The notes under the pieces: model-generated
What the model saw: the letters and a program-made list of their open reading frames with translations, nothing else
What the model was told of the DNA's origin: nothing
Database searches by the model: none
DNA from: Porphyromonas pasteri
Lineage (GTDB): Bacteria > Bacteroidota > Bacteroidia > Bacteroidales > Porphyromonadaceae
Direction: 5' to 3'
Assembly (NCBI RefSeq): GCF_014647755.1
Contig: NZ_BMPU01000002.1
Span: 248,001 to 312,000 of the forward strand
Length of the DNA: 64,000 nt
In this document: positions 43,685 to 53,781 of the stretch, one piece after another
How positions within the stretch are numbered: position 1 is the first letter of the stretch
Layout of the letters: the number at the start of each line of letters is the position of its first letter
Made by a program: the position numbers and the translations under genes

Positions 43685-45108
43685 TGAAGCTTGCTTCAGC
43701 TCTATATGTAGGCCTCCTCTCGCTGGGCCTTGCGACGCTCTCCACCTCCTGCACCGAGGACAACCTCTCGGGTATCGGTGAGAGCATCCAGCCTAACCGT
43801 GACAAGGTCACCGGGCTTGCGACGACGATCACCTTCGACGCCACCACGGTAGCCACCCCTACACTCTATACCGATGGTACGACTTCGCTCCTCGGTACGC
43901 TCATCGACGAGACGGGCTCGACCGTCACGGGTGAGTTCATCAAGCAGATCCGTACTGCCGAAGGGGTTGCCTTTGAGGATGCTGACAACGCCCAGCTGAC
44001 TATTGACTCGGTCTACTTCCGCATCTATTCGGACCGCACCGAGGGGAATGCAGATGCTCAGATTAAGGTCAACGTCTACAAGCTCGCTCAGCCCGTCACC
44101 ACGGCTGGTACCTCGAGCCAGACGCTCGGCCAGTACCGCACGGGCGCGACGCTCTTGGGCTCTGCTACTATCCAGCCCAGCGCTGGGACGCTCATCCAGC
44201 AGAACTCCACGATGCGCTACTTCACCATCCCTCTGGATGTGAGCCTCGGGAAGCACTTCTTCGATGCGACGCGCTCGTCGACGCTGAAGAGTGCCTTCAA
44301 CTCGCAGTCGCGCTTTGACCGCGAGATCTTCCCTGGCTTCTACGTCGCACCTGTCACGGGTCGTGGCTTCCTCCTCGAGGTCACGGAGGTCGCTCTCATG
44401 ATCCACTACAGTGTGCCCAACAAGGAGAAGCCCGCCGAGCGCGTGAAGTACGTGAAGACCTTCGTCGATACGAAGCTTACCTCACGCCTGAACGCTCTGA
44501 GCAGCGGCGACATCTCGAGCCTCACGGCTCCGTCTACGGAGTACAGCTATGTCAAGGGCCCTGCTGGCGTGACGACGAAGTACACGCTCTCGGTGAGCGA
44601 GCTGCAGAAGCTCCTCGCTTCCGCGCCTAAGCCCACCACGACGCCTGTGCCCAGCGACTTCATCGGCCGCGCTTGGATGCTCGCTGATGCGAACTTCTCC
44701 GTCAAGGTCAATAGCCCTGAAGGGCAGCGCACGAACCAGCCCGACTACCTCCTGCTCCTCCCCTCAGACAAGGTGACGGAGTTCTTCTCGGCCGATGTGC
44801 AGGCCATCCAGTCGGGTAAGTCGTACCTCTCGAAGAAGTATGCCGCCAGCGACAAGGCGTATAAGTTCAACAACATCGCCCGCATCGTCACGGAGCATCT
44901 GGCAAAGTACGCCACCTACTCCGCCGCTACGGGCTGGACGATCTCCACGCCACTGGAGCTGAGCCTCGTACCTGTATCGGTGACGTCATCGGGCTCCAAT
45001 GGCTCTGCAAGCATCGCTGAGCTCATCCGTCCGAGCTTCCTCCGCCTCTCAAAGGCTACCACGGACCGCCAGGTGAGCTTCGTGAGCGTACAGCTCCAGC
45101 AGCAGTAA
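43681..45108 (+). CDS. DUF4270 lipoprotein
   Basis: 475 residues with lipoprotein signal ending LSTSC (Cys24). The opening CTEDNLSGIGESIQP and the following FDATTVATPTLYTDGTTSLLG block fit DUF4270, a surface-lipoprotein family of Bacteroidota with unknown function. It overlaps the GT5-like gene (ATGA). Beta-rich throughout, Ser/Thr/Ala-rich. Confidence 0.78.
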   Translation: MMKLASALYVGLLSLGLATLSTSCTEDNLSGIGESIQPNRDKVTGLATTITFDATTVATPTLYTDGTTSLLGTLIDETGSTVTGEFIKQIRTAEGVAFEDADNAQLTIDSVYFRIYSDRTEGNADAQIKVNVYKLAQPVTTAGTSSQTLGQYRTGATLLGSATIQPSAGTLIQQNSTMRYFTIPLDVSLGKHFFDATRSSTLKSAFNSQSRFDREIFPGFYVAPVTGRGFLLEVTEVALMIHYSVPNKEKPAERVKYVKTFVDTKLTSRLNALSSGDISSLTAPSTEYSYVKGPAGVTTKYTLSVSELQKLLASAPKPTTTPVPSDFIGRAWMLADANFSVKVNSPEGQRTNQPDYLLLLPSDKVTEFFSADVQAIQSGKSYLSKKYAASDKAYKFNNIARIVTEHLAKYATYSAATGWTISTPLELSLVPVSVTSSGSNGSASIAELIRPSFLRLSKATTDRQVSFVSVQLQQQ

Positions 45109-45118
45109 ACCCCTATCT

Positions 45119-45177
45119 GACGCCCACAGAGAACAGGCCTCGTCACCCCGAGAACTCCCTGCTCTTTGTGGGCGTCA
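45119..45177 (+). terminator. Long stem-loop after the DUF4270 gene
   Basis: TGACGCCCACA pairs with TGTGGGCGTCA at the far end, and CAGG with CCTG inside, leaving a loop of about 20 bases. Possible terminator, without a clear T-run. Confidence 0.5.
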
Positions 45178-45214
45178 CTCTATACACTACCTAAGTACCT
45201 ATACGACTACGTCT

Positions 45215-46480
45215 ATGCAGTCCTCCATCAAGCTCCGCCTGACGGTGATGAACTTCCTCCAGTTTGCAGTCTGGGGGGCCTACCTTACTTCTATGGGGCG
45301 CTACCTCGGTACCGCAGGCTTCGGCTCCGAGATCGGGAACTTCTACGCCATGCAAGGTCTCGTGTCGCTCTTCATGCCTGCTCTCATGGGTATCGTCGCT
45401 GACCGCTGGATCCCAGCACAGCGCCTCTTAGGGGTCTGCCATATGTTGGCAGGGATGCTGATGCTTGGCGTCTTCCTCTACACGCAGACCGATGCGCCCT
45501 CTTATCCCAGCCTCTTCGCGCTCTACTCGCTGAGTGTCGCCTTCTATATGCCGACGCTGGCGCTGAGCAACTCCGTCGCCTACACCTCGCTCGATCAGGC
45601 CGGGCTGGATCTGGTGAAGAGCTTCCCTCCGATCCGTGTCTTCGGTACGGTGGGCTTCATCTGCACGATGATCGCGGTGAGCCTGCTCGGTCTCGAGGCT
45701 ACGAGTGGGCAGTTCGCTGTCTCGGCTATCATCAGCCTCGTCCTGGCAGTCTACGCGCAGACGCTACCCAACTGCCCCACGGCTCCCAAGGGGCAGAGCA
45801 AGAGCCTCGTCGAAGCCCTTGGCCTACGTGCCTTCGTGCTCTTCAAGCAGCGTAAGATGGCGCTCTTCTTCATCTTCTCGATGCTCCTCGGTGTCAGCCT
45901 GCAGATCACCAATGGCTTTGCTAACCCCTTCATCAGCACCTTCGGCGAGATCCCTGCTTATGCTGATACCTTCGGCGTGAAGTACGCGAATATCCTCATC
46001 TCCCTCTCGCAGCTCTCCGAGACGCTCTGTATCCTGCTCATCCCCTTCGCGCTGCGTCGCTTCGGTATCCGCCGTGTGATGCTCATCGCTATGGTGGCGT
46101 GGGTCCTGCGCTTTGCCCTCCTCGGTCTTGGTAACCCAGGTAGCGGCGTATGGCTCTTCCTGCTGAGTATGATCGTCTACGGGGTGGCCTTCGACTTCTT
46201 CAATGTGTCGGGCTCGCTCTTCGTGGACAAGGAGACTGACCCCTCGATTCGCTCCAGTGCCCAAGGCCTCTTCATGATCATGACCAATGGTATCGGTGCG
46301 ACGCTCGGCTCGCTCGGTGCGCAGGCGGTGATCAATCACTTCGTCCACACGGAGCATGACACGACGGCGATCCTCGCTGGCTGGAGCATGAGCTGGTACA
46401 TCTTCGCTGCCTACGCTGCTGTCGTAGCAGTGCTCTTCGCGCTGCTCTTCCGCTACAATACCACCACCGAGGCGAAGTAG
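45215..46480 (+). CDS. NupG-like nucleoside:H+ symporter (MFS)
   Basis: 421 residues, about 12 membrane helices. The opening LRLTVMNFLQFAVWGAYLTS and PTLALSNSVAYTSL (~109-122), KSFPPIRVFGTVGFI (~130-144) and FNVSGSLFVDKE (~330-341) are hallmarks of the nucleoside permease branch of MFS. It imports purine/pyrimidine nucleosides. Single-gene unit, with a GT4 gene 46 bases later. Confidence 0.87.
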   Translation: MQSSIKLRLTVMNFLQFAVWGAYLTSMGRYLGTAGFGSEIGNFYAMQGLVSLFMPALMGIVADRWIPAQRLLGVCHMLAGMLMLGVFLYTQTDAPSYPSLFALYSLSVAFYMPTLALSNSVAYTSLDQAGLDLVKSFPPIRVFGTVGFICTMIAVSLLGLEATSGQFAVSAIISLVLAVYAQTLPNCPTAPKGQSKSLVEALGLRAFVLFKQRKMALFFIFSMLLGVSLQITNGFANPFISTFGEIPAYADTFGVKYANILISLSQLSETLCILLIPFALRRFGIRRVMLIAMVAWVLRFALLGLGNPGSGVWLFLLSMIVYGVAFDFFNVSGSLFVDKETDPSIRSSAQGLFMIMTNGIGATLGSLGAQAVINHFVHTEHDTTAILAGWSMSWYIFAAYAAVVAVLFALLFRYNTTTEAK

Positions 46481-46526
46481 TGCACCCGTCCTCGTCCCTT
46501 ATCCCTCTTGTAGCCTCACTGAGCCG

Positions 46527-47669
46527 ATGAATATCGCCTTCGATGCCAAGCGCATTACACACAATGCTACCGGCCTCGGGAACTACAGCCGCTTCGTGCT
46601 CGACACGCTCACGGAGTTCCGCCCAGAGAACCGCTATCTGCTCTTCTCGCCCTCTACGGGTGACCCCTCGCTCTACAAGCGCTTGCTGTCCAATCGCTCG
46701 GTGCGGCTCATCACGCCCCATCGTGCACTGGCCTTCGCTGGGGGCAATCTCTGGCGCAACTTCTCCGTGGCCTCGCGCTGCCGTACGGAGCAGGTCGACC
46801 TCTTCCACGGGCTGACCAACGAGCTCCCCATCGGGCTGTACAATGCCCAGCGCATAGGTACGGTCGTCACCATGCACGACTTGGCCTTCATCCGCTACCC
46901 ACAGTTCTACAAGCCCATTGACCGCCTGCTTTACCGCAAGAAGTACGGCGCTTCGGCCCGTCATGCCGACCACGTCATCACCGTGAGTGACCAGACGCGT
47001 CGTGATGTCATCGATATCTTCGGCATCGAGGAGGAGCGTGTGACGACCGTCTATCAGGGTTGCTCCGAAGCCTTCGCTGCGGTGACGCCCGAGGATGTCG
47101 TAGTGGCACGTCAGGCACTGAACCTCCCCGAGCGCTATATCCTCTTCGTCGGGAGTATCGAGGAGCGCAAGAACCTCGCTCTCATCGTCGAGGCACTTGC
47201 TCAGCTTCAGGACAAGGACATTCACCTCGTGGCTGTCGGTCGTAAGACACCCTATGTGAATACCGTCGTCGACAGCGCCCGCCGCTTGGGAGTCCTCTCC
47301 CGCCTGCACCTCTTGCATGGGGTCGGATCGGCGATGCTCCCTGGCATCTATGCCGGAGCGAAGGTCTTCGTCTACCCCTCGCGCTTCGAGGGCTTTGGTA
47401 TCCCACTTATCGAAGCACTGAATGCCGGCGTACCCGTCATCGGTGCTACGGGCTCCTGTCTGGAGGAAGCTGGTGGCCCCAGCAGCCTCTATACCGACCC
47501 CAGTGACGCCACGATGCTCGCCAGCATGATCGACCGCGTCCTCATCGACATCTCCCTGCGTCAGAAGATGATCACCGACGGCCGCGAGTACGTGGAGCGC
47601 TTCACGCCGAAGCGCCTTGCTCGGGACCTCTCCGCTGTGTATGAGAACGTCCTCCTCACCTACGAATAA
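46527..47669 (+). CDS. GT4-family glycosyltransferase
   Basis: 380 residues, GT-B fold. N-terminal [20 protein letters not shown], then [15 protein letters not shown] (~113-127), [11 protein letters not shown] (~207-217) and the sugar-nucleotide motif [15 protein letters not shown] (E-x7-E, ~287-301). Retaining transferase, probably for surface polysaccharide or LPS mannose-type residues; acceptor unknown. The pth gene starts 16 bases after its end. Confidence 0.87.
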   Translation: MNIAFDAKRITHNATGLGNYSRFVLDTLTEFRPENRYLLFSPSTGDPSLYKRLLSNRSVRLITPHRALAFAGGNLWRNFSVASRCRTEQVDLFHGLTNELPIGLYNAQRIGTVVTMHDLAFIRYPQFYKPIDRLLYRKKYGASARHADHVITVSDQTRRDVIDIFGIEEERVTTVYQGCSEAFAAVTPEDVVVARQALNLPERYILFVGSIEERKNLALIVEALAQLQDKDIHLVAVGRKTPYVNTVVDSARRLGVLSRLHLLHGVGSAMLPGIYAGAKVFVYPSRFEGFGIPLIEALNAGVPVIGATGSCLEEAGGPSSLYTDPSDATMLASMIDRVLIDISLRQKMITDGREYVERFTPKRLARDLSAVYENVLLTYE

Positions 47670-47685
47670 CCCCTTACCTCACTCA

Positions 47686-48249
47686 ATGAAATACCTCATC
47701 GTAGGCCTCGGCAATATCGGGGCTGAATACGATATGACCCGCCACAACATCGGCTTCCGTGTAGCCGATGCCATCGCAGCCCGTCTGGGTGTGCGCTTCG
47801 AGACGAAGCGCTACGGCGATGTCGCTATGGGTCGTGCTAAGAGCGCGCAGATCGTCCTGCTCAAGCCCTCCACCTATATGAACCTCAGCGGCGAAGCTGT
47901 CCGCTACTGGATGAGCACGGAGAAGATCCCCATCGAGCGCGTGCTGGTCATCGTCGATGACCTCGCTCTGCCCTTCGGTGCGCTCCGCCTCAAGGGCAAG
48001 GGAAGTGACGCGGGTCACAATGGGCTGAAGAATATCGCCCAGCTCCTCGGCTCGCAGTCCTATGCCCGTCTGCGCTTCGGTATCGGGAATGACTTCCCAC
48101 AAGGCGCACAAATAAACTATGTCCTCGGGCGTTTCTCCCCTGAGGAAGAGGCGCAGATGCCTGAGCGTCTGGAGACCTTCGTCGACGCCTCCATCGCCTT
48201 CTGCCTGGAGGGGATCGCCTCTACGATGAACCGCTTCAACGCTAAGTAA
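47686..48249 (+). CDS. pth: Peptidyl-tRNA hydrolase
   Basis: 187 residues from [12 protein letters not shown]; the upstream frame from 47617 would overlap the glycosyltransferase gene. Active-site features: TRHNIGF with the catalytic His (~20-22), [10 protein letters not shown] (~64-73), [10 protein letters not shown] (~93-102) and [12 protein letters not shown] (~109-120). Recycles peptidyl-tRNA. Confidence 0.96.
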   Translation: MKYLIVGLGNIGAEYDMTRHNIGFRVADAIAARLGVRFETKRYGDVAMGRAKSAQIVLLKPSTYMNLSGEAVRYWMSTEKIPIERVLVIVDDLALPFGALRLKGKGSDAGHNGLKNIAQLLGSQSYARLRFGIGNDFPQGAQINYVLGRFSPEEEAQMPERLETFVDASIAFCLEGIASTMNRFNAK

Positions 48250-48297
48250 TCGCCCCCGTCGTCCAACTATTCATCACCTAAATACAACCTCTTACTC

Positions 48298-48675
48298 ATG
48301 AAGCAAGTCATTGCCACCACCAAGGCACCAGCCGCTATCGGCCCTTACAGTCAGGCTATCCTCGTCGGAGATATGCTCTTCGCATCGGGTCAGCTCGGTA
48401 TTGATCCCGCTACGGGCGAGTTCCCCGAAGGCGTCACCGCTCAGACCGAGCAGGTCTTCCGCAACATCCACGCGATCCTCGCTGAAGCTGGCTTCACCAT
48501 CGATCAGGTCGTCAAGACCACGTGCTTCCTCGCTGATATGGGCGACTTCGCTGCTATGAACGCTGTCTATGAGAAGCAGTTCACAGGCACCTTCCCCGCA
48601 CGCTCTGCCGTAGCTGTGAAGACGCTGCCTAAGAACGGCCTCGTAGAGATCGAGATCATCGCACACCGCGGCTAA
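48298..48675 (+). CDS. ridA: RidA family 2-iminobutanoate/2-iminopropanoate deaminase
   Basis: 125 residues. KAPAAIGPYSQAI (~10-22), FASGQLGIDP (~30-39) and PARSAVAVKTLPK (with the substrate-binding Arg, ~102-114), EIEIIA at the end. Trimeric enzyme that clears reactive enamines from PLP enzymes. It follows pth by 48 bases. Confidence 0.95.
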   Translation: MKQVIATTKAPAAIGPYSQAILVGDMLFASGQLGIDPATGEFPEGVTAQTEQVFRNIHAILAEAGFTIDQVVKTTCFLADMGDFAAMNAVYEKQFTGTFPARSAVAVKTLPKNGLVEIEIIAHRG

Positions 48676-48703
48676 GCCACTGCGGTAAGATCCTGCCACG
48701 CAT

Positions 48704-48754
48704 AAGCCCCACGGCTTCCCTCGCGAAGGGAGGCCGTGGGGCTTCTCTTTTCTC
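48704..48754 (+). terminator. Terminator after ridA
   Basis: An almost perfect 18-bp stem AAGCCCCACGGC to its complement ending at 48744, followed by CTCTTTTCTC. Confidence 0.9.
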
Positions 48755-48779
48755 TCCTCCCAGCACGCCCTCTGAATGC

Positions 48780-49165
48780 GATCTTCTGCAGAATCCTGTC
48801 CTCTATATTTAGAGGGCTAAGGTATCGCACGCCCAGCTCCCCGATACGCCTCTCCGAAGTGAGACGCAAGCCCTTCGCCTTATCGTGAGTATTCCTCTTA
48901 TTCAGCGCGGGGAAAAGTGCCCTTCTCGCGAAGGGAAAAGAGCCTTCACGTAGTGGCTTTTCCGCATCTATGCACGTAGTCTTAAAGACCAGGCACGTCA
49001 GTCCAAATATCCACGTACGTAGATATTAGATCCACGTACGTAGCCCAAACTTATCTACCACTCGTCCGCAACTTTTATCCCTACGCGGAGCAGCAACCTA
49101 ATAGAGGTCACTTCAAAAAGCTATATAGCTTTCTTCACCATCCTATATAGGTCGATATCACCCCC
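48780..49165 (+). mobile_element. MITE-like dispersed repeat, copy C
   Basis: Same orientation and order as copy B: a degenerate left end (GATCTTCTGCAGAATCCTGTCC), the GGCTAAGGTATCGCACGCCC arm, ACGTA motifs around 48945-49045, then 22-bp units at 49099, 49121 and 49143. The array is short (three units). No coding capacity. It ends about 80 bases before the promoter of the next gene. Confidence 0.7.
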
Positions 49166-49243
49166 TCGTAGTGTGGAGGGGCAAAGAGCTGGGGCGAAAG
49201 GTGAATATACCTCCTTGGGGAGCGGGATTAGCGGGGCAAGCCG

Positions 49244-49251
49244 TACCTTTG
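49244..49251 (+). promoter_or_regulatory. -7 element of the LtaS-like gene
   Basis: TACCTTTG at 49244-49251; it lies inside the longer frame from 49173 and so selects the ATG at 49284. Confidence 0.6.
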
Positions 49252-49283
49252 TGACAAATAGAAATAGATCTACTCGTCGCACG

Positions 49284-51101
49284 ATGCGCTCACGACTCCT
49301 TTACCTCCTCCGCTTCGCCCTTGTGGTGCTGCTGAGCTTCCTCGTCCTCAAGGGATGCTTCCTTCTGCTCGTCCCAGCCGAGGGGGCGCTGAGTATGGGG
49401 GATATCTTCGCTGTACTCTATCACGGGCTGAGCCTGGACTTCTCCGTACTGGGCTACCTACTCGTCATACCCCTCTTGACGACGGCGGTGAGCTGCTTCT
49501 TCTGCGCCTTCCCCGCGCGTCGTGCTCTCCGACCTTATCATATCCTCACGGCTGCACTCATCAGCATCGTGGGCATCACTGACCTGCGGCTCTATCCCTT
49601 CTGGGGCTTCAAGCTCGATGCCTCGATCTTCCTCTATCTGGATCAGCCAGGCGAAGCCTTCGCGAGTGTTAGCCTTCCCTTCATCCTCCTCTCGATCCTT
49701 CTGGTGCTCGTCATCGGCCTTGCCGTCGGCTTCGCCCTCGACCGCACGACGGAGAAGCGCTGGCCCGAGCTTCGCCGTGGCGGACTCTACGCCCTGCCCT
49801 TTGTCCTCCTCTTAGGCCCGACCTTCCTTATGATCCGTGGGGGTGTGAGTCAAGCTACCGCCAATGTCGGGCAGGTCTACTTCAGCGATCGCCAGTACCT
49901 CAATCACGCAGCCGTCAATCCGCTCTTCAGCCTCTTCTCTTCGCTGGGGAAGGCAGAGGACTACGGTGCCGAATACAATGCCTTCGATGAGAAGACGCTC
50001 GGCGAGCTGACCAAAGACCTCTTCCCCGCCGAGTCTCTTGAGGGTGATACGCTGCTGACGACCCGAAGACCGAATATCGTCCTCCTCATCCTCGAGAGCT
50101 ACGGCGCACGCTATACGGGTGTCTTGGGCGAGAAGCCCGAGGTCAGCCCCCACTTTGATAGCCTGGCTCGCGAAGGTGTGCTCTTCTCGCGCTGCTATGC
50201 CAATAGCTACCGCACCGACCGTGGGCTCATCTCCATCCTCAGCGGCTACACGAGCTTCCCCACGCACTCGGTGATGAAGCTCCCTGTGAAGAGCCGTACC
50301 CTGCCCTCCATCGCGGAGAGTCTGCGTGATGCGGGCTATGCGACGAGCTTCCTCTACGGGGGCGATGCGAACTTCACCGGCATGAAGGGCTACCTCCTCG
50401 GCTCGGGCTACCAGCAGGTCACCGATGACCACACGCTCCCTCATAGCCTTCCGCGGACGAACTGGGGTGTGCCTGACGGCCCTGCCTTAGACGTCCTCTA
50501 TGATGAGATTGTCCGTATGCCCTCGGATCGCCCGTGGTACAAGACGATGCTCACGCTCAGCAGTCACGAGCCGTTTGACGTGCCATACAAGCGCCTATCT
50601 TCACCCGTGTCGAATGCCTTTGCCTACCTTGATGAGTCGCTGGGGCGCTTCGTTGCTCGTCTCAAGGCGACCCCACAGTGGAAGGACCTCCTCATCATCT
50701 GTGTAGCGGACCACGGCTATTCGGAGCTCGGCTCGGACGACCGCAATAGTACGGCCGTGCACCACATCCCGCTGCTCTGGATCGGTGGTGCAGTGCGCTC
50801 GCCCCGTGTCGTCGATGCGCTGATGACGCAGTCCGACCTCTCGGCGACGCTCTTAGCGCAGCTTGGACTCAGCTACCGCTCGTTCACCTTCGCTCGCAAT
50901 GTCCTTGCGCCGAACTATACCTATCCCTTCGCCTACTACACGTTCAATGATGGCTTCGGCTTCGTCGACAACACGGGCGTCACGGTGATGGACAATGTCA
51001 GCGGCCGTGGTATCGAGGTGACTCCCGCGCCCTCGAAGCGCCGCACAGCCCTCGGCCGTGCACTCCTCCAGCTGACGCACGACGACCTCGCCCGCAGGTA
51101 G
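49284..51101 (+). CDS. LtaS/OpgB-like membrane phosphotransferase (sulfatase fold)
   Basis: 605 residues. Five hydrophobic helices in the first ~190 residues, then an exported alkaline-phosphatase-like domain: NIVLLILESYG (~265-275), the nucleophile Thr in NSYRTDRGLIS (~307-317), SYGGDANF-like LYGGDANFTGM (~355-365) and CVADHGYSE (~473-481). Such enzymes transfer phosphoglycerol or phosphoethanolamine onto envelope glycans. Which one is not decidable; LtaS-type teichoic acid is not expected in this group. Confidence 0.85.
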   Translation: MRSRLLYLLRFALVVLLSFLVLKGCFLLLVPAEGALSMGDIFAVLYHGLSLDFSVLGYLLVIPLLTTAVSCFFCAFPARRALRPYHILTAALISIVGITDLRLYPFWGFKLDASIFLYLDQPGEAFASVSLPFILLSILLVLVIGLAVGFALDRTTEKRWPELRRGGLYALPFVLLLGPTFLMIRGGVSQATANVGQVYFSDRQYLNHAAVNPLFSLFSSLGKAEDYGAEYNAFDEKTLGELTKDLFPAESLEGDTLLTTRRPNIVLLILESYGARYTGVLGEKPEVSPHFDSLAREGVLFSRCYANSYRTDRGLISILSGYTSFPTHSVMKLPVKSRTLPSIAESLRDAGYATSFLYGGDANFTGMKGYLLGSGYQQVTDDHTLPHSLPRTNWGVPDGPALDVLYDEIVRMPSDRPWYKTMLTLSSHEPFDVPYKRLSSPVSNAFAYLDESLGRFVARLKATPQWKDLLIICVADHGYSELGSDDRNSTAVHHIPLLWIGGAVRSPRVVDALMTQSDLSATLLAQLGLSYRSFTFARNVLAPNYTYPFAYYTFNDGFGFVDNTGVTVMDNVSGRGIEVTPAPSKRRTALGRALLQLTHDDLARR

Positions 51102-51116
51102 TACTTCGCATTAGAT

Positions 51117-51169
51117 ATAAAGCAGCCCGCCCCCGTCCACTTATGTTGGACGGGGGCGGGCTGCGCTTT
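51117..51169. terminator. Bidirectional terminator, LtaS-like gene and hemB operon
   Basis: A perfect 18-bp stem (GCAGCCCGCCCCCGTCCA with its complement) flanked by AAAG on the left and CTTTG on the right, between two convergent genes. Confidence 0.9.
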
Positions 51170-51181
51170 GTGGGGCTGGGC

Positions 51182-51370
51182 TTACTTCTTCTTGCGCTCG
51201 CGCCAGCTCTTGATGATGGGATAGAAGACCGTGACGCCCGAGAAGGCGAGCATGAGGATCGTCAAGCCATCGAGGCGCAGGCCAGAGGAGATGATCCAGA
51301 TGACCAGCACCAACCAGAGGATGGTGATGACGACCATCTGCGTCGGGGTCAGGGGACGACGGTAGGCCAT
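51182..51370 (-). CDS. Small membrane protein, last gene of the hemB operon
   Basis: 62 residues, two hydrophobic helices (~11-29 and ~35-53), ends ERKKK. No family recognised. Starts 12 bases after the hemB stop; the operon terminator follows. Confidence 0.65.
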   Translation of the reverse strand: MAYRRPLTPTQMVVITILWLVLVIWIISSGLRLDGLTILMLAFSGVTVFYPIIKSWRERKKK

Positions 51371-51382
51371 AGCGGTCGGCTC

Positions 51383-52357
51383 TTAGCGGCGAAGAAGCTC
51401 AGCAGCTTCGCGTGCGAAGTAGGTGAGGATGAGGTCGGCACCAGCGCGCTTGATCGAGAGCAGGCTCTCCATCATGATGCGCTCGCGGTCGATCCAGCCA
51501 TTGAGACCAGCGGCCTGGATCATGGCATATTCGCCACTGACCTGATAGGCTGCCAAGGGCAGGTCGTAGCGGTCGCGTGCCCAGCGGATGACGTCGAGGT
51601 AGGGCAGGGCGGGCTTGACCATGACGATGTCAGCACCTTCGGTGATGTCGCCTTCGATCTCACGCATAGCTTCACGGATATTCGCAGGATCCATCTGGTA
51701 GCTGCGGCGGTCACCGAAGCTGGGGGCGGAGTCGGCAGCATCACGGAAGGGGCCGTAGAAGGCGGAGCTGAACTTCGCAGCGTACGACATGATGGGGAGC
51801 TGCTCGTAGCCAGCTTCGTCGAGGGCCTGACGCATAGCGGCGATACGGCCGTCCATCATATCGGAGGGAGCGACGATGTCGGCACCTGCTTCGGCGAAGG
51901 AGACCGCCTGACGGCAGAGATAGGGGAGCGTGGCATCATTGTCCACGGTATAGTGGTCATGGAGGATGCCACAGTGGCCGTGGTCGGTGTACTCGCACAT
52001 ACAGATATCTGCGATGACGATGAGGTCGGGCAGAGCGGCCTTGAGGGCGCGGATACCCTGCTGTACGATGCCGTTGTGTGAATAGGCTTCGCTACCGGTG
52101 TGGTCCTTGTGCTCGGGGATACCGAAGAGCATCACCGAGAGTACGCCCACACTGTAGAGGTCTTCGCACTCCTTGACGAGCTCATCGACCGAGAGGCGGT
52201 ACTGCCCAGGCATGGTCTTGATCTCCTCGCGGATGCCACTGCCGTGGACGACGAAGAGGGGAGCGATGAAGTCAGCGGGCTCGAGAGCGGTCTCACGAAC
52301 GAGCGCACGGAGGTTGGGAGTCATGCGTAGGCGACGCAGACGACTGATTGGATACAT
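51383..52357 (-). CDS. hemB: Porphobilinogen synthase
   Basis: 324 residues. The zinc-site Cys cluster is in [14 protein letters not shown] (~117-130); Schiff-base lysines are in [14 protein letters not shown] (~193-206) and [11 protein letters not shown] (~245-255). It condenses two 5-aminolevulinates; with hemL it supplies early tetrapyrrole precursors. Placement in an envelope/tRNA operon is odd and may only reflect shared promoter use. Confidence 0.97.
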   Translation of the reverse strand: MYPISRLRRLRMTPNLRALVRETALEPADFIAPLFVVHGSGIREEIKTMPGQYRLSVDELVKECEDLYSVGVLSVMLFGIPEHKDHTGSEAYSHNGIVQQGIRALKAALPDLIVIADICMCEYTDHGHCGILHDHYTVDNDATLPYLCRQAVSFAEAGADIVAPSDMMDGRIAAMRQALDEAGYEQLPIMSYAAKFSSAFYGPFRDAADSAPSFGDRRSYQMDPANIREAMREIEGDITEGADIVMVKPALPYLDVIRWARDRYDLPLAAYQVSGEYAMIQAAGLNGWIDRERIMMESLLSIKRAGADLILTYFAREAAELLRR

Positions 52358-52362
52358 AGGGC

Positions 52363-53067
52363 TTATGGTTGATTAGGAATACTATCTGTGGTGTGTGCTG
52401 CCGTGCCGTCCACGAAGTAGGGGCTGAGGCGAATGCTATCCTCGCGGGAGAAAGGCCCCGCAGTGCGCAGGACTGCCCAGCTAAGACGCTTGCCGTGGCG
52501 CAGGATGAGCTTGCGTAGGGTGGCACTCTGCTCTCGTGAGAGGTAGGGATGCCAGGGGAGGGAGTCGGCACGGAGCTTGGGGAGGGCGAAGCGCTTCGGC
52601 GGTGTCTTGATGACGAACCATGGGCGCAGGGCGAGGAACTTATCCTCATCCATGCCATAGACCTCCTGCAGCTGCAAGACGGTGTAGTAGCCACCGAGGC
52701 GCTCACGTAGAGCGAGGATGCGATGGGCATAGGCGGGACCGATACCCGGGACACGCAGGAGCGTCAGCGAGTCGATGCGGTTGAGGTCAAGGCTGACGTA
52801 GTGGGCGAACTTCTCCCCACGCGCTGCAGCTCCTGCTGGCGGGCCTACATAGTGCGGGTCACGTATGAGGCTATCGCGGTGGGGCTGCTGCCCTTCGGGT
52901 GTGCTGCTCTTGAGCTTGCTCCCCGCTTCGGTCGCCTGCGTAGGCTGTGGGGCGGGCGAGCTGTGCGGGGCGAAGGCATAGAGTGCCAGCCCCGAGAGGG
53001 TGATGAGCGAGAGGATGAGTAAGAATAGGCGCTCACTGCGGCTCGTGGTGGTCTTCCTCTGACGCAT
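52363..53067 (-). CDS. ComEA-like helix-hairpin-helix membrane protein
   Basis: 234 residues: short basic N-terminus, one helix ([19 protein letters not shown], ~14-32), a Pro/Ser spacer, then tandem HhH-like segments with [19 protein letters not shown] (~97-115) and VYGMDEDKF (~127). The C-terminal third has a second set ([21 protein letters not shown]). HhH motifs bind DNA without sequence preference; ComEA homologues take up DNA, but a DNA-repair-type role is equally open. 12 bases after lolD. Confidence 0.75.
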   Translation of the reverse strand: MRQRKTTTSRSERLFLLILSLITLSGLALYAFAPHSSPAPQPTQATEAGSKLKSSTPEGQQPHRDSLIRDPHYVGPPAGAAARGEKFAHYVSLDLNRIDSLTLLRVPGIGPAYAHRILALRERLGGYYTVLQLQEVYGMDEDKFLALRPWFVIKTPPKRFALPKLRADSLPWHPYLSREQSATLRKLILRHGKRLSWAVLRTAGPFSREDSIRLSPYFVDGTAAHTTDSIPNQP

Positions 53068-53079
53068 CGCTGGGGTGGC

Positions 53080-53781
53080 TTAGCCGATGTGCTCCTCGGT
53101 GGGGGCTTCGGTGCGGGTGTGTATGGCCTCGATACGGCCGTCACGCAGCACGATCATACGGTCGGCTTGGGCGGCAAAGTCGGGGTCGTGGGTGACGATG
53201 ACGAAGGTCTGTCCGAGTTCGTCGCGCAGATCGAAGAAGAGCTGGTGAAGGCTTTGCTTATTCGCCGTGTCAAGGCTCCCCGATGGTTCGTCGGCGAAGA
53301 TGACCGCAGGCGAATTGATGAGGGCGCGGGCTACGGCGACACGCTGGCTCTCACCACCCGACAGCTCGGCAGGCTTGTGTGAGGCACGCTCCGCAAGGCC
53401 GAGACGCTCGAGGAGTCCAAAGGCACGCTCACGTACCTTCGAGCGGGACTCTCCAGCGATGAGGGCGGGGAGCATAACGTTCTCCAGTGCAGTGAACTCC
53501 GGTAGGAGCTGGTGCGCCTGGAAGATGAAGCCTATCTGGCGATTGCGGAGCTCGGCTTGACGGCGGGCGCTGAGGCGGGTGACTTCCTCCCCGCAGATCT
53601 TCAGCGAAGCACCTTCGGCTGGGGCTTCGAGTGTGCCGAGGATCTGGAGTAGGGTCGTCTTCCCTGCGCCGCTGGCTCCGACGATGGAGATGATCTCTCG
53701 GGGCGCGACGGTGAGGTCGATCCCCTTGAGGACCTCGAGTGAGCCGAAGCTCTTATGTATATGGGTAGCCTCGATGATCAT
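53080..53781 (-). CDS. lolD: LolD-type ABC transporter ATPase
   Basis: 233 residues: Walker [10 protein letters not shown] (~35-43), Q-loop [11 protein letters not shown] (~90), signature [15 protein letters not shown] (~140-154), Walker [13 protein letters not shown] (~160-171) and the H-loop VTHD. The [15 protein letters not shown] style fits LolD, which powers lipoprotein release by LolCE. No LolC/E partner is adjacent. Overlaps tcdA by 4 bases. Confidence 0.87.
   Translation of the reverse strand: MIIEATHIHKSFGSLEVLKGIDLTVAPREIISIVGASGAGKTTLLQILGTLEAPAEGASLKICGEEVTRLSARRQAELRNRQIGFIFQAHQLLPEFTALENVMLPALIAGESRSKVRERAFGLLERLGLAERASHKPAELSGGESQRVAVARALINSPAVIFADEPSGSLDTANKQSLHQLFFDLRDELGQTFVIVTHDPDFAAQADRMIVLRDGRIEAIHTRTEAPTEEHIG

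Noticed and set aside
44003-44242. Ser/Thr/Arg-rich small frames inside DUF4270 and other genes
   Set aside because: Out-of-frame shadows of real genes with biased codons.
49173-49283. Upstream extension of the LtaS-like gene
   Set aside because: A TACCTTTG promoter element lies inside it and the extension is not hydrophobic.
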